Shown here piece by piece: positions 17,878 to 26,472 of a DNA stretch of 64,000 nt. Source of the DNA: Kutzneria buriramensis. GTDB taxonomy: Bacteria; Actinomycetota; Actinomycetes; Mycobacteriales; Pseudonocardiaceae. Location of the stretch: assembly GCF_003387475.1 (NCBI RefSeq), contig NZ_QUNO01000002.1, positions 761,034 through 825,033 on the forward strand, in the 5' to 3' direction. Position 1 is the first letter of the stretch. The number at the start of each line of letters is the position of its first letter. A program made the position numbers and the translations under genes. A model generated the notes under the pieces. It was not told the DNA's origin and searched no databases. It saw only the letters and a program-made list of their open reading frames with translations.

Positions 17878-18459
17878 TCACGGCCGGATCCAGGGGTTCA
17901 CGGGGCCCGGCATGCCGGGGAAGATCGGCTGGTCGTCCATCACCGCCGGGTCGTGCTGGCCGGGATCGTGGTCGGGCGGCGGCGGGTGCGGCACCGGGGT
18001 CTGCGGCGGGGCGTCGATCTCGCCGCGCCACGCGCCGGTCTCGTGCCCCTGCTCCTCGATGTACTGCTTGAACCGCTGGAGGTCGCCGCTGATCCGGCCG
18101 CCCACGATGCCCAGCGCCGCGCCGGCCTTCTCGGTCAGCGTGTCGGGCTCGTACTCCATCTGGAGGCTGACCCGCGTGGAGTGCTCGTCGAGGCGGTGGA
18201 AGGTGACCACGCCGCCGTGCGAGGGTCCCTCGACCGTGTGCCAGGCGACGCGCTCGTCCGGGTGCTGCTCGGTGATCTCGGTGTCGAACTCGCGGTGGGC
18301 GCCGGCGATGGTGGTCTCCCAGTGCAGCCTGCGGTCGTCGAGCTGGATGACCCGGTCCACGCCCTCCATGAAGTACGGGAAGGACTCGAACTGGGTCCAC
18401 TGGTTGTACGCGGTGCGCACGGGGACGCGCACATCGACGGACTTCTCGATGGTGGTCAT
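17878..18459 (-). CDS. SRPBCC (START/polyketide-cyclase-fold) stress protein
   Basis: A 193-residue cytosolic protein. Residues about 1-145 form the SRPBCC helix-grip fold (SVDVRVPVRTAYNQWTQFE; VAWHTVEG; STRVSLQMEYEP), a hydrophobic-ligand cavity domain. The tail is Pro/His/Asp-rich and probably disordered. Members next to stress-sigma promoters in actinomycetes are general stress proteins of unknown ligand. GAGAGGAG gives a strong ribosome binding site and a SigB-like promoter lies upstream. Confidence 0.87.
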   Translation of the reverse strand: MTTIEKSVDVRVPVRTAYNQWTQFESFPYFMEGVDRVIQLDDRRLHWETTIAGAHREFDTEITEQHPDERVAWHTVEGPSHGGVVTFHRLDEHSTRVSLQMEYEPDTLTEKAGAALGIVGGRISGDLQRFKQYIEEQGHETGAWRGEIDAPPQTPVPHPPPPDHDPGQHDPAVMDDQPIFPGMPGPVNPWIRP

Positions 18460-18488
18460 CGCTCGGGCTCCTCTCGTCCACCGGTCGG

Positions 18489-18513
18489 ATACCCGGCATT
18501 TCGGCCGTCAATC
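18489..18513 (-). promoter_or_regulatory. Candidate SigB-type promoter of the SRPBCC gene
   Basis: On the minus strand GATT, 15 bases, GGGTAT matches the stress-sigma consensus GNNT-N14-16-GGGTAY exactly. The distance to the start (about 30 bases) leaves room for a short leader with GAGAGGAG. SRPBCC proteins of this type are often stress-induced, which fits. Confidence 0.45.
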
Positions 18514-18594
18514 TCGCGTTTTCCCTAGCCCGGGACGCGGTACCCAGGACGCAGTGGTCCGGGCGCCGGACCGGCGGGTGAAGTGGAGCTGTCG

Positions 18595-18855
18595 ATGTTG
18601 AGCCAGAACGAGCGCCGCCAGCTGGAGGAGATCGAACGACGACTGCGCAACGACGATCCCCGGCTGGCCAACCGGCTGTCCGTGGACTGGGTCGTGCGCA
18701 AGAGGTGGCTGGTGGTGTCCGCGGGTATTCTCGGCCTCGCACTGTTCGTGCTGGGCTGCGTGTGCGCGAGCGGCACGCTCGCCATCTGGGGTTTCGCGAT
18801 GGCGGCCGTCGGCTCCGGCCTGCTGATCAAGCACCGCACCCGGAGGCGCAGCTGA
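18595..18855 (+). CDS. DUF3040 small membrane protein
   Basis: An 86-residue protein with the DUF3040 signature LSQNERRQLEEIERRL at the N-terminus, followed by two hydrophobic helices (about 40-58 and 62-76) and a basic tail. Function unknown; widespread in actinobacteria. The ATG is preferred over an in-frame GTG four codons earlier because GGAG lies six bases upstream and family members start MLS. It is the first gene of a row leading into phosphoglucomutase and GH65 genes. Confidence 0.85.
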   Translation: MLSQNERRQLEEIERRLRNDDPRLANRLSVDWVVRKRWLVVSAGILGLALFVLGCVCASGTLAIWGFAMAAVGSGLLIKHRTRRRS

Positions 18856-18868
18856 GGGAGCGTGATCC

Positions 18869-19564
18869 GTGCTCGGTGTCCCGGACTCCACCAGGGCACT
18901 GCTGTTCGACATGGACGGCGTGCTGACCAAGACCGCCGTGGTGCACGCGAAGGCGTGGCAGCAGGCGTTCGACGAGTTCCTCGCCGGCCGTGGCGAACCC
19001 TATGTCCCGTTCGACCCCGTCGAGGACTACGACGAGTACGTGGACGGCAAGCCGCGTGAGGACGGCGTCCGCTCCTTCCTGTCCGCCCGCGGCATCGCGT
19101 TCGACGACGACCTGGTGCGCAGGATCGGCAACCACAAGAACGACCTGGTCCAGGAGCTGATCCGCAAGGACGGCGTGGAGGCGTACGAGGGCTCGCGGCA
19201 GTACCTGGACGCCGCCGTCGCGGCCGGCATCCCCCGCGCGGTCGTCTCCTCCAGCGCCAACACCACCGAGGTGCTCACCGCCGCCGGGCTGGACGGGTAC
19301 TTCCAGGCGCAGGTGGATGGAATCGTGTCGGCCGTGCGGCGGCTCAAGGGCAAGCCCGCGCCGGACACGTTCCTCGCCGCCGCCAAGGAACTCGGCGCGG
19401 AGCCGGGGCAGGCGGTGGTGTTCGAGGACGCGCTGGCCGGCGTCGCGGCGGGCCGGGCCGGCGCCTTCGGGTTCGTGGTCGGCGTCGACCGGGTCGGCCA
19501 GGCGGACGCGCTGCGTGACCACGGCGCCGACATCGTCGTCAAGGACCTGGCGGATCTGCTGTGA
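18869..19564 (+). CDS. Beta-phosphoglucomutase-family HAD hydrolase
   Basis: A 231-residue HAD-superfamily enzyme. Motif I is FDMDGVLT near residue 13 (nucleophile Asp and acid/base Asp), motif II is VSSSAN, Lys lies in LKGKPAPD and motif IV is VFEDALAG. It should convert beta-glucose 1-phosphate to glucose 6-phosphate, the product released by the GH65 enzyme encoded immediately downstream with overlapping codons (GTGA). Motif I has TKT where many members have TDT. GTG start with GAGGGAG upstream. Confidence 0.88.
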   Translation: MLGVPDSTRALLFDMDGVLTKTAVVHAKAWQQAFDEFLAGRGEPYVPFDPVEDYDEYVDGKPREDGVRSFLSARGIAFDDDLVRRIGNHKNDLVQELIRKDGVEAYEGSRQYLDAAVAAGIPRAVVSSSANTTEVLTAAGLDGYFQAQVDGIVSAVRRLKGKPAPDTFLAAAKELGAEPGQAVVFEDALAGVAAGRAGAFGFVVGVDRVGQADALRDHGADIVVKDLADLL

Positions 19565-21912
19565 TCCCGAACCCGGACTTCCTGGTCGAGCCCTGGCGGC
19601 TGCGCGAGTGCACGCTGAACCTGGACCTGCTGGCGCAGAGCGAGTCGCTGTTCGCGCTGTCCAACGGCCACATCGGCTGGCGCGGCAACCTGGACGAGGG
19701 CGAGCCGCACGCGCTGCCCGGCAGCTACCTCAACGGCGTGCACGAGGTGCGGCCGCTGCCGTACGCGGAGCGCGGCTACGGCAACCCCGAGTCCAGCCAG
19801 ACGGTCATCAACGTCACCAACGGCAAGCTGATCCGGCTGCTGGTCGACGACGAGCCGCTGGACCTGCGCTACGGCACCACCGTCAGCCATGAGCGCACCC
19901 TGGACTTCCGCAACGGCACGCTGGTCCGCGAGATCCACTGGGTCTCGCCCGCCGGCAAGGCCGTGAAGGTCCGCTCCACCCGCCTGGTGTCGTTCACGCA
20001 GCGGGCCGTGGCGGCGATCGGCTACGAGGTGGAGGCCGTCGACCAGCCGGTGCGGGTGGTGATCCAGTCGGAGCTGATCGCCAACGAGGAGCTGCCCACC
20101 CAGTCTGACGACCCGCGCTCGGCGGCGGTGCTCGAGCATCCGATGAATGCGGTCCTGCACGCGTCCAGCGACGCGAAAGCGGTTCTGGTGCACCGCATCG
20201 AACACAGCGGGCTGGGTGTCGCGGCAGCGATGGACCACGTCGTGTTCGGCGACGACGACCTGCCGTTCCGGACCGAGGTGGAGCCTGACCTGGGCAGGTT
20301 CTCCGTCGGCGCCCGGCTGGCTCCCGGCAAGCAGCTCGGCTTCGCCAAGTTCGTCGCCTACGGCTGGTCGAGCACCCGGTCCGTGCCGGCGCTGCGCGAC
20401 CAGGTCGAGGCGGCGCTGGCCGCGGCCAAGGTCACCGGCTGGGAGGCCCTGCAAGCCGAGCAGCGGGAGTTCCTGGACGCGTTCTGGCGGGACGCCGACG
20501 TCGAGGTGGACGGCGACGCCGAGATCCAGCAGGCGGTCCGGTTCGCCCTGTTCCACGTGTTGCAGGCCGGGGCGCGGGGCGAGCGGCGGGCGATCGCCGC
20601 GAAGGGCCTGACCGGCCCCGGCTACGACGGGCACGCGTTCTGGGACACCGAGATGCTGGTGCTGCCGGTGCTCACCTACACGTACCCGGAATCGGTCGCG
20701 CATGCCCTGTGGTGGCGGCACGACACCCTGTCGCTGGCCCAGGACCGCGCCAAGCAGCTGGGGTTCGAGGGCGCGGCGTTCCCGTGGCGGACGATCACCG
20801 GCGCGGAGTGCTCGGGCTACTGGCCGGCCGGCACGGCAGCCTTCCACCTGAACGCGGCCGTCGCGGCGGCCGTCACCCGCTACGTGAGCGCGACCGGCGA
20901 CGAGGACTTCGCCGCCACGGCCGGCATCGAGCTGCTGGTGGAGACCGCACGGCTGTGGCGGTCGCTGGGGCACCACAACAGCGAGGGCCGGTTCTGCATC
21001 GACGGCGTGACCGGCCCCGACGAGTACAGCGCCATCGCGGACAACAACGTCTACACGAACCTGATGGCCAAGCGGAACCTGCTCGCCGCGTACGACTACG
21101 TGCACCGGTTCCCGGACCGGGCCCGCGAGCTGGGCGTCGGCGAGGAGGAGGCGGCGGCCTGGCACGACGCCGCCAAGGCGGTCATGGTGCCGTACGACGA
21201 TTCGCTCGGCGTGCACCCGCAGTCCGACGGCTTCACCCGGCACCAGGAATGGGACTTCGCCCGCTCGAAGTACCCGCTGCTGCTGCACCACCCGTACTTC
21301 GACATCTACCGCAAGCAGGTGGTCAAGCAGGCCGACCTGGTGCTGGCGATCATGCAGTGCCCGGAGGAGTTCACCGCCGAGCAAAAGGCCCGCGACTTCG
21401 ACTACTACGAGCGCATCACCGTGCGGGACTCGTCGCTGTCGGCGTGCGTGCAGGCGGTGGTGGCGGCCGAGGTCGGGCAGCTCCAGCTGGCCCACGACTA
21501 CACCGCCGAGGCGGCGCTGATGGACATCGCCGACCTGGAGCACAACACCTCCGACGGCGTGCACATCGCGTCGCTGGCCGGCGCGTGGATCGCGCTGGTC
21601 TTCGGCTTCGGCGGGCTGCGCCAGGACGGCGGCATGCTGACGTTCACGCCCCGCCTGCCGCCCGGCCTGTCACGGCTGCGGTTCACCGTGCGGCAGCGGC
21701 AGTCCCGGCTGCGCGTGATCGTCACCCCGGACACCGCACGGTACGAGGTGGATGGTCCCGACGAGCTCACGATCGTCCACCATGGACACACGGTGCGCCT
21801 GGACACCGTGCAGGAGCTGGCGATTCCGCCGGCGCCGCGGGTCCGGCCGAGCGGGCAGCCGCCGGGACGGGCCCCACGCCGACGGGACCCGTCCACGGAG
21901 GAGGACGGCTGA
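19561..21912 (+). CDS. GH65 disaccharide phosphorylase (kojibiose/trehalose/maltose type)
   Basis: A 783-residue GH65 enzyme: N-terminal beta-sandwich (about 1-270), linker, (alpha/alpha)6 catalytic domain (about 320-690) and small C-terminal beta domain. The catalytic acid is Glu488 in TGPDEYSAIADNNVYTN; other hallmarks are GYDGHAFWDTEMLVLP and GAAFPWRTITGAECSGYWPAG. It phosphorolyses an alpha-linked glucose disaccharide to beta-glucose 1-phosphate plus glucose, feeding the coupled phosphoglucomutase. Which disaccharide cannot be told. The start overlaps the preceding stop as GTGA. The C-terminal 25 residues are Pro/Arg-rich and probably disordered. Confidence 0.9.
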   Translation: MIPNPDFLVEPWRLRECTLNLDLLAQSESLFALSNGHIGWRGNLDEGEPHALPGSYLNGVHEVRPLPYAERGYGNPESSQTVINVTNGKLIRLLVDDEPLDLRYGTTVSHERTLDFRNGTLVREIHWVSPAGKAVKVRSTRLVSFTQRAVAAIGYEVEAVDQPVRVVIQSELIANEELPTQSDDPRSAAVLEHPMNAVLHASSDAKAVLVHRIEHSGLGVAAAMDHVVFGDDDLPFRTEVEPDLGRFSVGARLAPGKQLGFAKFVAYGWSSTRSVPALRDQVEAALAAAKVTGWEALQAEQREFLDAFWRDADVEVDGDAEIQQAVRFALFHVLQAGARGERRAIAAKGLTGPGYDGHAFWDTEMLVLPVLTYTYPESVAHALWWRHDTLSLAQDRAKQLGFEGAAFPWRTITGAECSGYWPAGTAAFHLNAAVAAAVTRYVSATGDEDFAATAGIELLVETARLWRSLGHHNSEGRFCIDGVTGPDEYSAIADNNVYTNLMAKRNLLAAYDYVHRFPDRARELGVGEEEAAAWHDAAKAVMVPYDDSLGVHPQSDGFTRHQEWDFARSKYPLLLHHPYFDIYRKQVVKQADLVLAIMQCPEEFTAEQKARDFDYYERITVRDSSLSACVQAVVAAEVGQLQLAHDYTAEAALMDIADLEHNTSDGVHIASLAGAWIALVFGFGGLRQDGGMLTFTPRLPPGLSRLRFTVRQRQSRLRVIVTPDTARYEVDGPDELTIVHHGHTVRLDTVQELAIPPAPRVRPSGQPPGRAPRRRDPSTEEDG

Positions 21913-21913
21913 C

Positions 21914-22165
21914 ATGGGCTGGGACGACCTGAGCCCGCACCGCCGGCGTCAGCTGGCGGCGCTGGGCTTCGTGCAGATCCTGCTGGCCCTGGCCGCCTGG
22001 CTGGATCTCGCGATCCGCCCGGCCGCCCGGGTGCGCGGCCCGAAGTGGGCGTGGACGCTGGTGATCGGCGTCAACTTCGTCGGGCCGCTCGCCTACTTCG
22101 GCTGGGGCCGGCGAGCCTCACCGGGCGATCTTCGCGACGGTGAGGTCCGCTTTACTGATCAGTGA
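21914..22165 (+). CDS. Small membrane protein with PLDNc-type N-terminal domain
   Basis: An 83-residue protein with two hydrophobic helices (about 15-33 and 47-65) and the WTLVIGVNFVGPLAYFGWGR pattern of the phospholipase-D-nuclease N-terminal (PLDNc_N) membrane domain. No catalytic HKD motif, so not itself an enzyme. GGAGGAGG upstream and a start one base after the GH65 stop make co-translation with GH65 likely. Confidence 0.82.
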   Translation: MGWDDLSPHRRRQLAALGFVQILLALAAWLDLAIRPAARVRGPKWAWTLVIGVNFVGPLAYFGWGRRASPGDLRDGEVRFTDQ

Positions 22166-22280
22166 TCGATCGGTCACCGAGCGCCATACACGCCCTGCTC
22201 CACTGTGACGCGCACAGCGACGGACGAACGGAGCAGTCCGCTCCGTCCGCCGGCTCACAGCGACAGCGGGGAGCTGACAC

Positions 22281-22805
22281 GTGGCGACACGAATCTCCTT
22301 ACGACGCGAGCAGGTGGTGGCGGCCAGCCTGGTCGGATCGGTGGTCGTGCTCCTGGGATTCGCCTCCGGGCTCGGCCTTCACCACACCACGAGCGCCGCC
22401 GCGGCGCCGCCGACGACCACGACGCCCGCACCACCCGCCGCCACTGACCCGCCCGGTGGCGACCAGCCCGGTGAGGGCGGGTACCAGCCCGCCGGCTACG
22501 TCGGAACCGGCGGCCAGCAAGGCGACATCCCTTACCCGGCAACGACGACAGCGGCGCTGCCGACCGTGACGGCCACGTCCGCGGCCCCGACGACCACGTC
22601 GTCCGGCACGACCGCCACCAGCGCGCCGACCTGCACGCCCGGGCTGGTGCCGCAGGTCGTCGGCGTGGTCACCACCGGAGTACAGGGCCTTCCCCTGCTC
22701 GGCCCCGTGGTCTCCGGCGTCGGCCTGCCGCCGCTGGTGGACTCGCTGCTCGGCTCGTGCCCGACGACGTCCACCACCACGCCGACCGCCACCACCACGC
22801 GGTGA
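22281..22805 (+). CDS. Exported Thr/Pro-rich protein of the copper cluster
   Basis: A 174-residue envelope protein. A hydrophobic segment at about 13-32 is a signal peptide or anchor; the remainder is Thr/Pro/Ala-rich low complexity flanking a short hydrophobic region (about 115-155) with two cysteines. No family recognised. GGGGAG upstream of the GTG. It is first in a row with CopD and cupredoxins and its stop overlaps the CopD start as GTGA, so it is probably co-translated with CopD. Confidence 0.72.
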   Translation: MATRISLRREQVVAASLVGSVVVLLGFASGLGLHHTTSAAAAPPTTTTPAPPAATDPPGGDQPGEGGYQPAGYVGTGGQQGDIPYPATTTAALPTVTATSAAPTTTSSGTTATSAPTCTPGLVPQVVGVVTTGVQGLPLLGPVVSGVGLPPLVDSLLGSCPTTSTTTPTATTTR

Positions 22806-23701
22806 ACGTCGACGCGGCACGGTCCTGGTACGTGCTCGCCAGGCTCGTCGACTACCTCGGCATCGCCCTGTTCGTCGGCGGCAGCGGCTTCGTCGCCATG
22901 CTGTGGCCGACGGGCAGCGCCGTGCGCGCCACGCGACGGGTGATCGTCACCGGCTGGCTGCTCGGCGTGGCCGGCGCGCTGGCCACCATCGTGCTCGAAG
23001 GCGTCTGGGCCGGCGGCGGCCCGATCGGCTGGCCGCTGGTGGCCAAGGTGCTGGCCACCGACTTCGGCCGGGTCTGGCTGGTGATCCTGCTGCTCTGGGT
23101 GCTCGGCGGCGTGGTGCTCGCGGACCTGTTGCAGCGCAAGGAGAACGCCGCCCGGTCGATGGCGTGGCGGATCGGCGCGATCGCCGTCGGGCTGGGCCTG
23201 CTGCGCGCGGTCGGCCTGACCGGGCACACCTCCGACTCCGGCGCCGCGCTGGTGGAGGTCGCCGACCTGGCGCACCTGCTTGGCATGGCGCTGTGGATCG
23301 GCGGCCTGGCGGTGCTGCTGTTCGGCGTCCTGCCCCGCCGGCGGCCGGACGAGCTGGCCCAGGTGGTACCGCGCTACTCGCGACTGGCGCTGATCAGCGT
23401 CGGCACCGTGGTGCTGGCCGGCGCGGTGCTCGCCTGGAACTCGCTCGGATCGCTGAACGCCCTGCTGCACACCAACTACGGCCACATCCTGCTGGTCAAG
23501 ATCGGTGTGTTCGCGGTCGTGCTCGCCGCGGCGCAGGCGAGCAAGAGCTGGGTCGGGCGGCGGCTGGACTTCGCCGTCGTGCTGCGCGGCGACGCCCGCA
23601 CGGTCCGGCCGTTCGTCTACTCCGTGACCGCGGAGACCGTGCTCGTGGTGTTCGTCCTGCTCGCCGCGAGCGTTCTCGTCACGGCCAGTCCCGGCCGCTG
23701 A
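22802..23701 (+). CDS. CopD-family copper resistance membrane protein
   Basis: A 299-residue protein with about eight hydrophobic helices. LARLVDYLGIALFVGGSGF and the later DLAHLLGMALWIGGLAVLLF are CopD-type motifs with the conserved histidines in LAHLLG and TGHTS. CopD proteins move copper across the inner membrane in copper handling systems. The GTG start overlaps the preceding stop; an upstream GTG would add a His-rich 15-residue leader, less likely. The flanking genes encode exported cupredoxins. Confidence 0.85.
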   Translation: MNVDAARSWYVLARLVDYLGIALFVGGSGFVAMLWPTGSAVRATRRVIVTGWLLGVAGALATIVLEGVWAGGGPIGWPLVAKVLATDFGRVWLVILLLWVLGGVVLADLLQRKENAARSMAWRIGAIAVGLGLLRAVGLTGHTSDSGAALVEVADLAHLLGMALWIGGLAVLLFGVLPRRRPDELAQVVPRYSRLALISVGTVVLAGAVLAWNSLGSLNALLHTNYGHILLVKIGVFAVVLAAAQASKSWVGRRLDFAVVLRGDARTVRPFVYSVTAETVLVVFVLLAASVLVTASPGR

Positions 23702-23725
23702 CGTCCCCACCGAAAGGAAACCGAA

Positions 23726-24628
23726 GTGGACCAACCGCCCCTGTCCGCGCGCCGGCGCAGCCTGCTGCTGCCCACGCTCGCGGTGCTCGCCGTGGCCGGA
23801 TCGATCTTCGCGCTGACCGCACTGCGCGCGGATGACCAGCGCACGGCCAGCCCGGAACCGGTCGCCCAGACGGCCGCCCTGCCCGCCTCGGTGGTGGACG
23901 CGCAGAAGGCCGCCGTCGCGCACTACTCGCCGGCCACGGAGTCCTCGGCGATCGCCGTGGACATCAAGAACTATGCGTTCAGCCCGGCCAGCCTCACGGT
24001 GTCGATCGGGGACACGGTGACGTGGACCAACGAGGACACCGCCCCGCACACGGTGACCGTCACCGACGGGCCGGAGAAGTTCGCGTCGCCGACCCTGCAA
24101 CAGGGCCAGACCTTCAGCTACACCTTCACCAAGGCCGGCACGTACTCGTACTACTGCGCCGTGCACCCGGACATGAAGGCGAGCGTCACGGTCCAGGGCT
24201 CGACTCCCCCGACCACCACCACGACCCCGCCGCCGACCACCACGACGACGATGACCATGCCGACGTCCAACCCGGGCGGCGGATGCGCGGTGAAGGAGGC
24301 GCTCGCCCCGTTCATCGCCCACCTCAAGGCGGCACACCTGGAGGAGTCGCTCGGCCAGCAGGTCACCGACGCGCTCAACCTCGACCAGTACATCAAGACG
24401 CACACCGTGCTGATCGAGAACATGCTCACGCCGGTCCTCAACGGTGACGCCGACCAGTCGGTGAAGGACGTGCTCTCGCCGCTGCTGGCCCATCTCAAGG
24501 CGGCCCACCTAGACGAGTCACTAGGCCAGCAGGTCACCGACCTGCTGAACGTGGACCAGTACGTCAAGACGCACACCGTGTTGGTGGAGAACATGCTCGA
24601 GCCGGTGTTCAACCAGCTGACCTGCTGA
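23726..24628 (+). CDS. Exported cupredoxin with duplicated C-terminal helical module
   Basis: A 300-residue protein. A signal anchor spans about 13-34. Residues about 70-155 are a plastocyanin/amicyanin-like cupredoxin with type 1 copper ligands His (APHTVTV), Cys, His and Met (YYCAVHPDMKA). A Thr/Pro linker follows, then two tandem 45-residue copies (about 192-236 and 249-293) sharing HLKAAHL, ESLGQQVTD and KTHTVL; I know no family for this module. GAAAGGAAA supports the GTG start. It probably carries electrons or copper at the cell surface with CopD. Confidence 0.86.
   Translation: MDQPPLSARRRSLLLPTLAVLAVAGSIFALTALRADDQRTASPEPVAQTAALPASVVDAQKAAVAHYSPATESSAIAVDIKNYAFSPASLTVSIGDTVTWTNEDTAPHTVTVTDGPEKFASPTLQQGQTFSYTFTKAGTYSYYCAVHPDMKASVTVQGSTPPTTTTTPPPTTTTTMTMPTSNPGGGCAVKEALAPFIAHLKAAHLEESLGQQVTDALNLDQYIKTHTVLIENMLTPVLNGDADQSVKDVLSPLLAHLKAAHLDESLGQQVTDLLNVDQYVKTHTVLVENMLEPVFNQLTC
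24301..24606 (+). repeat. Tandem coding duplication inside the cupredoxin gene
   Basis: Two 135-base units at 24301-24435 and 24472-24606, offset 171 bases, with high nucleotide identity and an in-frame 36-base spacer. Coding for a paired Ala/His/Lys-rich helical module. Confidence 0.8.
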
Positions 24629-24691
24629 TCGGCGGTCCGCAGCGGTCAGCGTGGCCCGCTGCGGCCCTTCCCCCGGACCGAAAGGACCCTC

Positions 24692-25078
24692 ATGCCCGAC
24701 ACCGCGGTGCTGCCGGTCGGCGAGCGCACTCCCCTGCCCCCTCCCGGCTCGTACCGACTCGCCGGCTGCGCCCTCGAGTGCACGCCGTTCCCCTTGCTGC
24801 ACCGACGGATCCGGCCGACCGGCGGCGAACTGGTCGTCGCCGACGAGACCACGCTGACGCTGACGGACCTGATCACCGCGACGGTCACCGTCGAGGATCG
24901 GCGTCGACTGCGCGTCACCGGCTGGCTCGACCTGCGCGGCCGGCGGCACACCCTCCGGTTGACCGGTCGCGTCGTGCACGTCGACGACGACGGCGTGGTG
25001 TTCGCCGCCACCGGCACGGCGGTCGCCGCCGGCCGCCGCCGGATCCGTGTCGACGCCGCTTCGGAGTTCGTCCGATGA
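24692..25078 (+). CDS. Small YceI-like or hypothetical protein
   Basis: A 128-residue protein lacking a signal peptide. The sequence alternates short beta-strands (GELVVADETTLTLTDLITATVTV; RHTLRLTGRVVHV, each shorter than a full domain) and loosely resembles a shortened YceI beta-barrel; this is a weak resemblance. It lies between two cupredoxin genes and its stop overlaps the next start (ATGA), so it belongs to the copper/envelope operon. Function unassigned. Confidence 0.65.
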   Translation: MPDTAVLPVGERTPLPPPGSYRLAGCALECTPFPLLHRRIRPTGGELVVADETTLTLTDLITATVTVEDRRRLRVTGWLDLRGRRHTLRLTGRVVHVDDDGVVFAATGTAVAAGRRRIRVDAASEFVR

Positions 25079-25689
25079 CCCGCCGGCTGCTTTCCGCGTT
25101 GCTGGTGCTGCCTTTCCTGGCGGTGCTGGCGCCCGCGCCGGCGGTCGCCGCGACGCAGGCCGTCACGATGGCGCAGTACGCGTTCGCGCCGGCCGCGATC
25201 ACCGTGCACGTCGGCGACACCGTCACCTGGACCAACCAGGATCAAGCGCCGCACGACGTCACCACGACGAGCGCCCCGGTTCCGCTCCACTCGCCGACGC
25301 TGTCCACCGGACAGTCGTGGACGTACACGTTCGGCCAAGCCGGCACGTACGCCTACATCTGTTCCATCCATCCCGACATGAAGGCGCAGATCACCGTGCT
25401 GGCCGCGCCCCCGACGACAACGCAGCAGCGGACCGTGCCCACCACCACTGCCACGCACCGATCGGTCGGCGGCGGCGCGCCCGTCCAGGCCGTGCCTCCG
25501 ACCACGGGCGCGCCACCTCTCACCACTACCACGATGCCTACGCCGACACCCACCCAGGCAACGCAGGAGATGCCGGCGATGGCACAGGTCGAGCAGTCCA
25601 GTCTGGACCCGATGCTGCTGGTCGCCGGCCTGGTCGCCGCGGTGGCGACGCTGTGTCTGCTGCTGATCGCCTCACGGGCTGCCGACTAG
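25075..25689 (+). CDS. Exported cupredoxin with C-terminal membrane anchor
   Basis: A 204-residue protein. Signal peptide about 1-25; cupredoxin domain about 27-108 with ligands in APHDVTT and YICSIHPDMKA (His, Cys, His, Met); Thr/Pro/Gln-rich linker; then one transmembrane helix (about 178-198). It would be displayed outside the membrane. The domain is a close paralogue of the other cupredoxin in this operon. The ATG overlaps the preceding TGA. Its last 18 bases overlap the converging trpA gene. Confidence 0.87.
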   Translation: MTRRLLSALLVLPFLAVLAPAPAVAATQAVTMAQYAFAPAAITVHVGDTVTWTNQDQAPHDVTTTSAPVPLHSPTLSTGQSWTYTFGQAGTYAYICSIHPDMKAQITVLAAPPTTTQQRTVPTTTATHRSVGGGAPVQAVPPTTGAPPLTTTTMPTPTPTQATQEMPAMAQVEQSSLDPMLLVAGLVAAVATLCLLLIASRAAD

Positions 25690-26472
25690 GCGGCGGGTCC
25701 CGTCGGCGAGTTCGGCGCAGAGCGTGCGGATCTCGGCGATGCCGGTGTCGACATCCGGCGCGTCGAGCATCCGCCGCACGATCGCCGAACCGACGATCAC
25801 GCCGTCCGCGAAGGAGGCCACCTCCGCCGCCTGCCGGCCGTTCGACACGCCCAGCCCCACGAACACCGGAAGTTCCGTCGCCGCACGGATTCTGGCCACC
25901 AGGTCCTGGCCGCTCACCTCGGACCGCATGCCGGTGACGCCCATGGTCGACGCCGCGTAGACGAATCCCGTGCTGGCTCGGGCGATCTCGGCGACCCGCT
26001 TGTCCGTCGAGCTCGGCGCGGCGACGAAAACGCCGGCGAGGTCGTGCTTGTCGGCGACCTCCCGCCACGGCAGCGAGTGCTGCACCGGCAGGTCCGGCAG
26101 CACGCAGCCCGCCCCGCCGGCGTCGGAGAGCCGCTGCGCGAACCGGTCGATCCCGTACTGCTCGATGGGATTCCAGTACGTCATCACGAAGATCGGCACG
26201 CCGGTGGCGGCGGCGACCCGTTCGACCGTGCGGAGCACGTCCTCGGTGCGGGTGCCGTTCTCCAGCGCCTTCGTCGCGGCGGTCTGGATCGCCGGCCCGT
26301 CCATCACCGGATCCGTGTACGGCAGGCCGATCTCCAGCGCTCCACACCCGCTTTCGGCCATCGCCGTCAGCGTTCGGACCGCGCCGTCGACCGTCGGGAA
26401 GCCGGCCGGCAGGTAGCCGACGAGGGTCTTCTCGGTGCGCGAGAAACCACTGAAGGAGGACATAGGGCTCAC
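25672..26472 (-). CDS. trpA: Tryptophan synthase alpha subunit
   Basis: A 266-residue (beta/alpha)8 subunit that cleaves indole-3-glycerol phosphate to indole and glyceraldehyde 3-phosphate. The catalytic Glu47 and Asp58 are present in [16 protein letters not shown]; the phosphate-binding loops FVGLGVSNG and GVIVGSAIV are intact. The GTG start overlaps the trpB stop (GTGA), so the subunits are coupled; an ATG three codons in is an alternative. It is the last gene of the trpM-trpB-trpA unit. Confidence 0.96.
   Translation of the reverse strand: MSPMSSFSGFSRTEKTLVGYLPAGFPTVDGAVRTLTAMAESGCGALEIGLPYTDPVMDGPAIQTAATKALENGTRTEDVLRTVERVAAATGVPIFVMTYWNPIEQYGIDRFAQRLSDAGGAGCVLPDLPVQHSLPWREVADKHDLAGVFVAAPSSTDKRVAEIARASTGFVYAASTMGVTGMRSEVSGQDLVARIRAATELPVFVGLGVSNGRQAAEVASFADGVIVGSAIVRRMLDAPDVDTGIAEIRTLCAELADGTRRLVGSP

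Noticed and set aside
19027..21564. 845-codon minus-strand frame opposite GH65
   Set aside because: His/Arg/Val-rich shadow; GH65 catalytic motifs are on the plus strand.
22532..24508. 658-codon minus-strand frame opposite the copper cluster
   Set aside because: Low-complexity shadow of CopD and cupredoxin genes.
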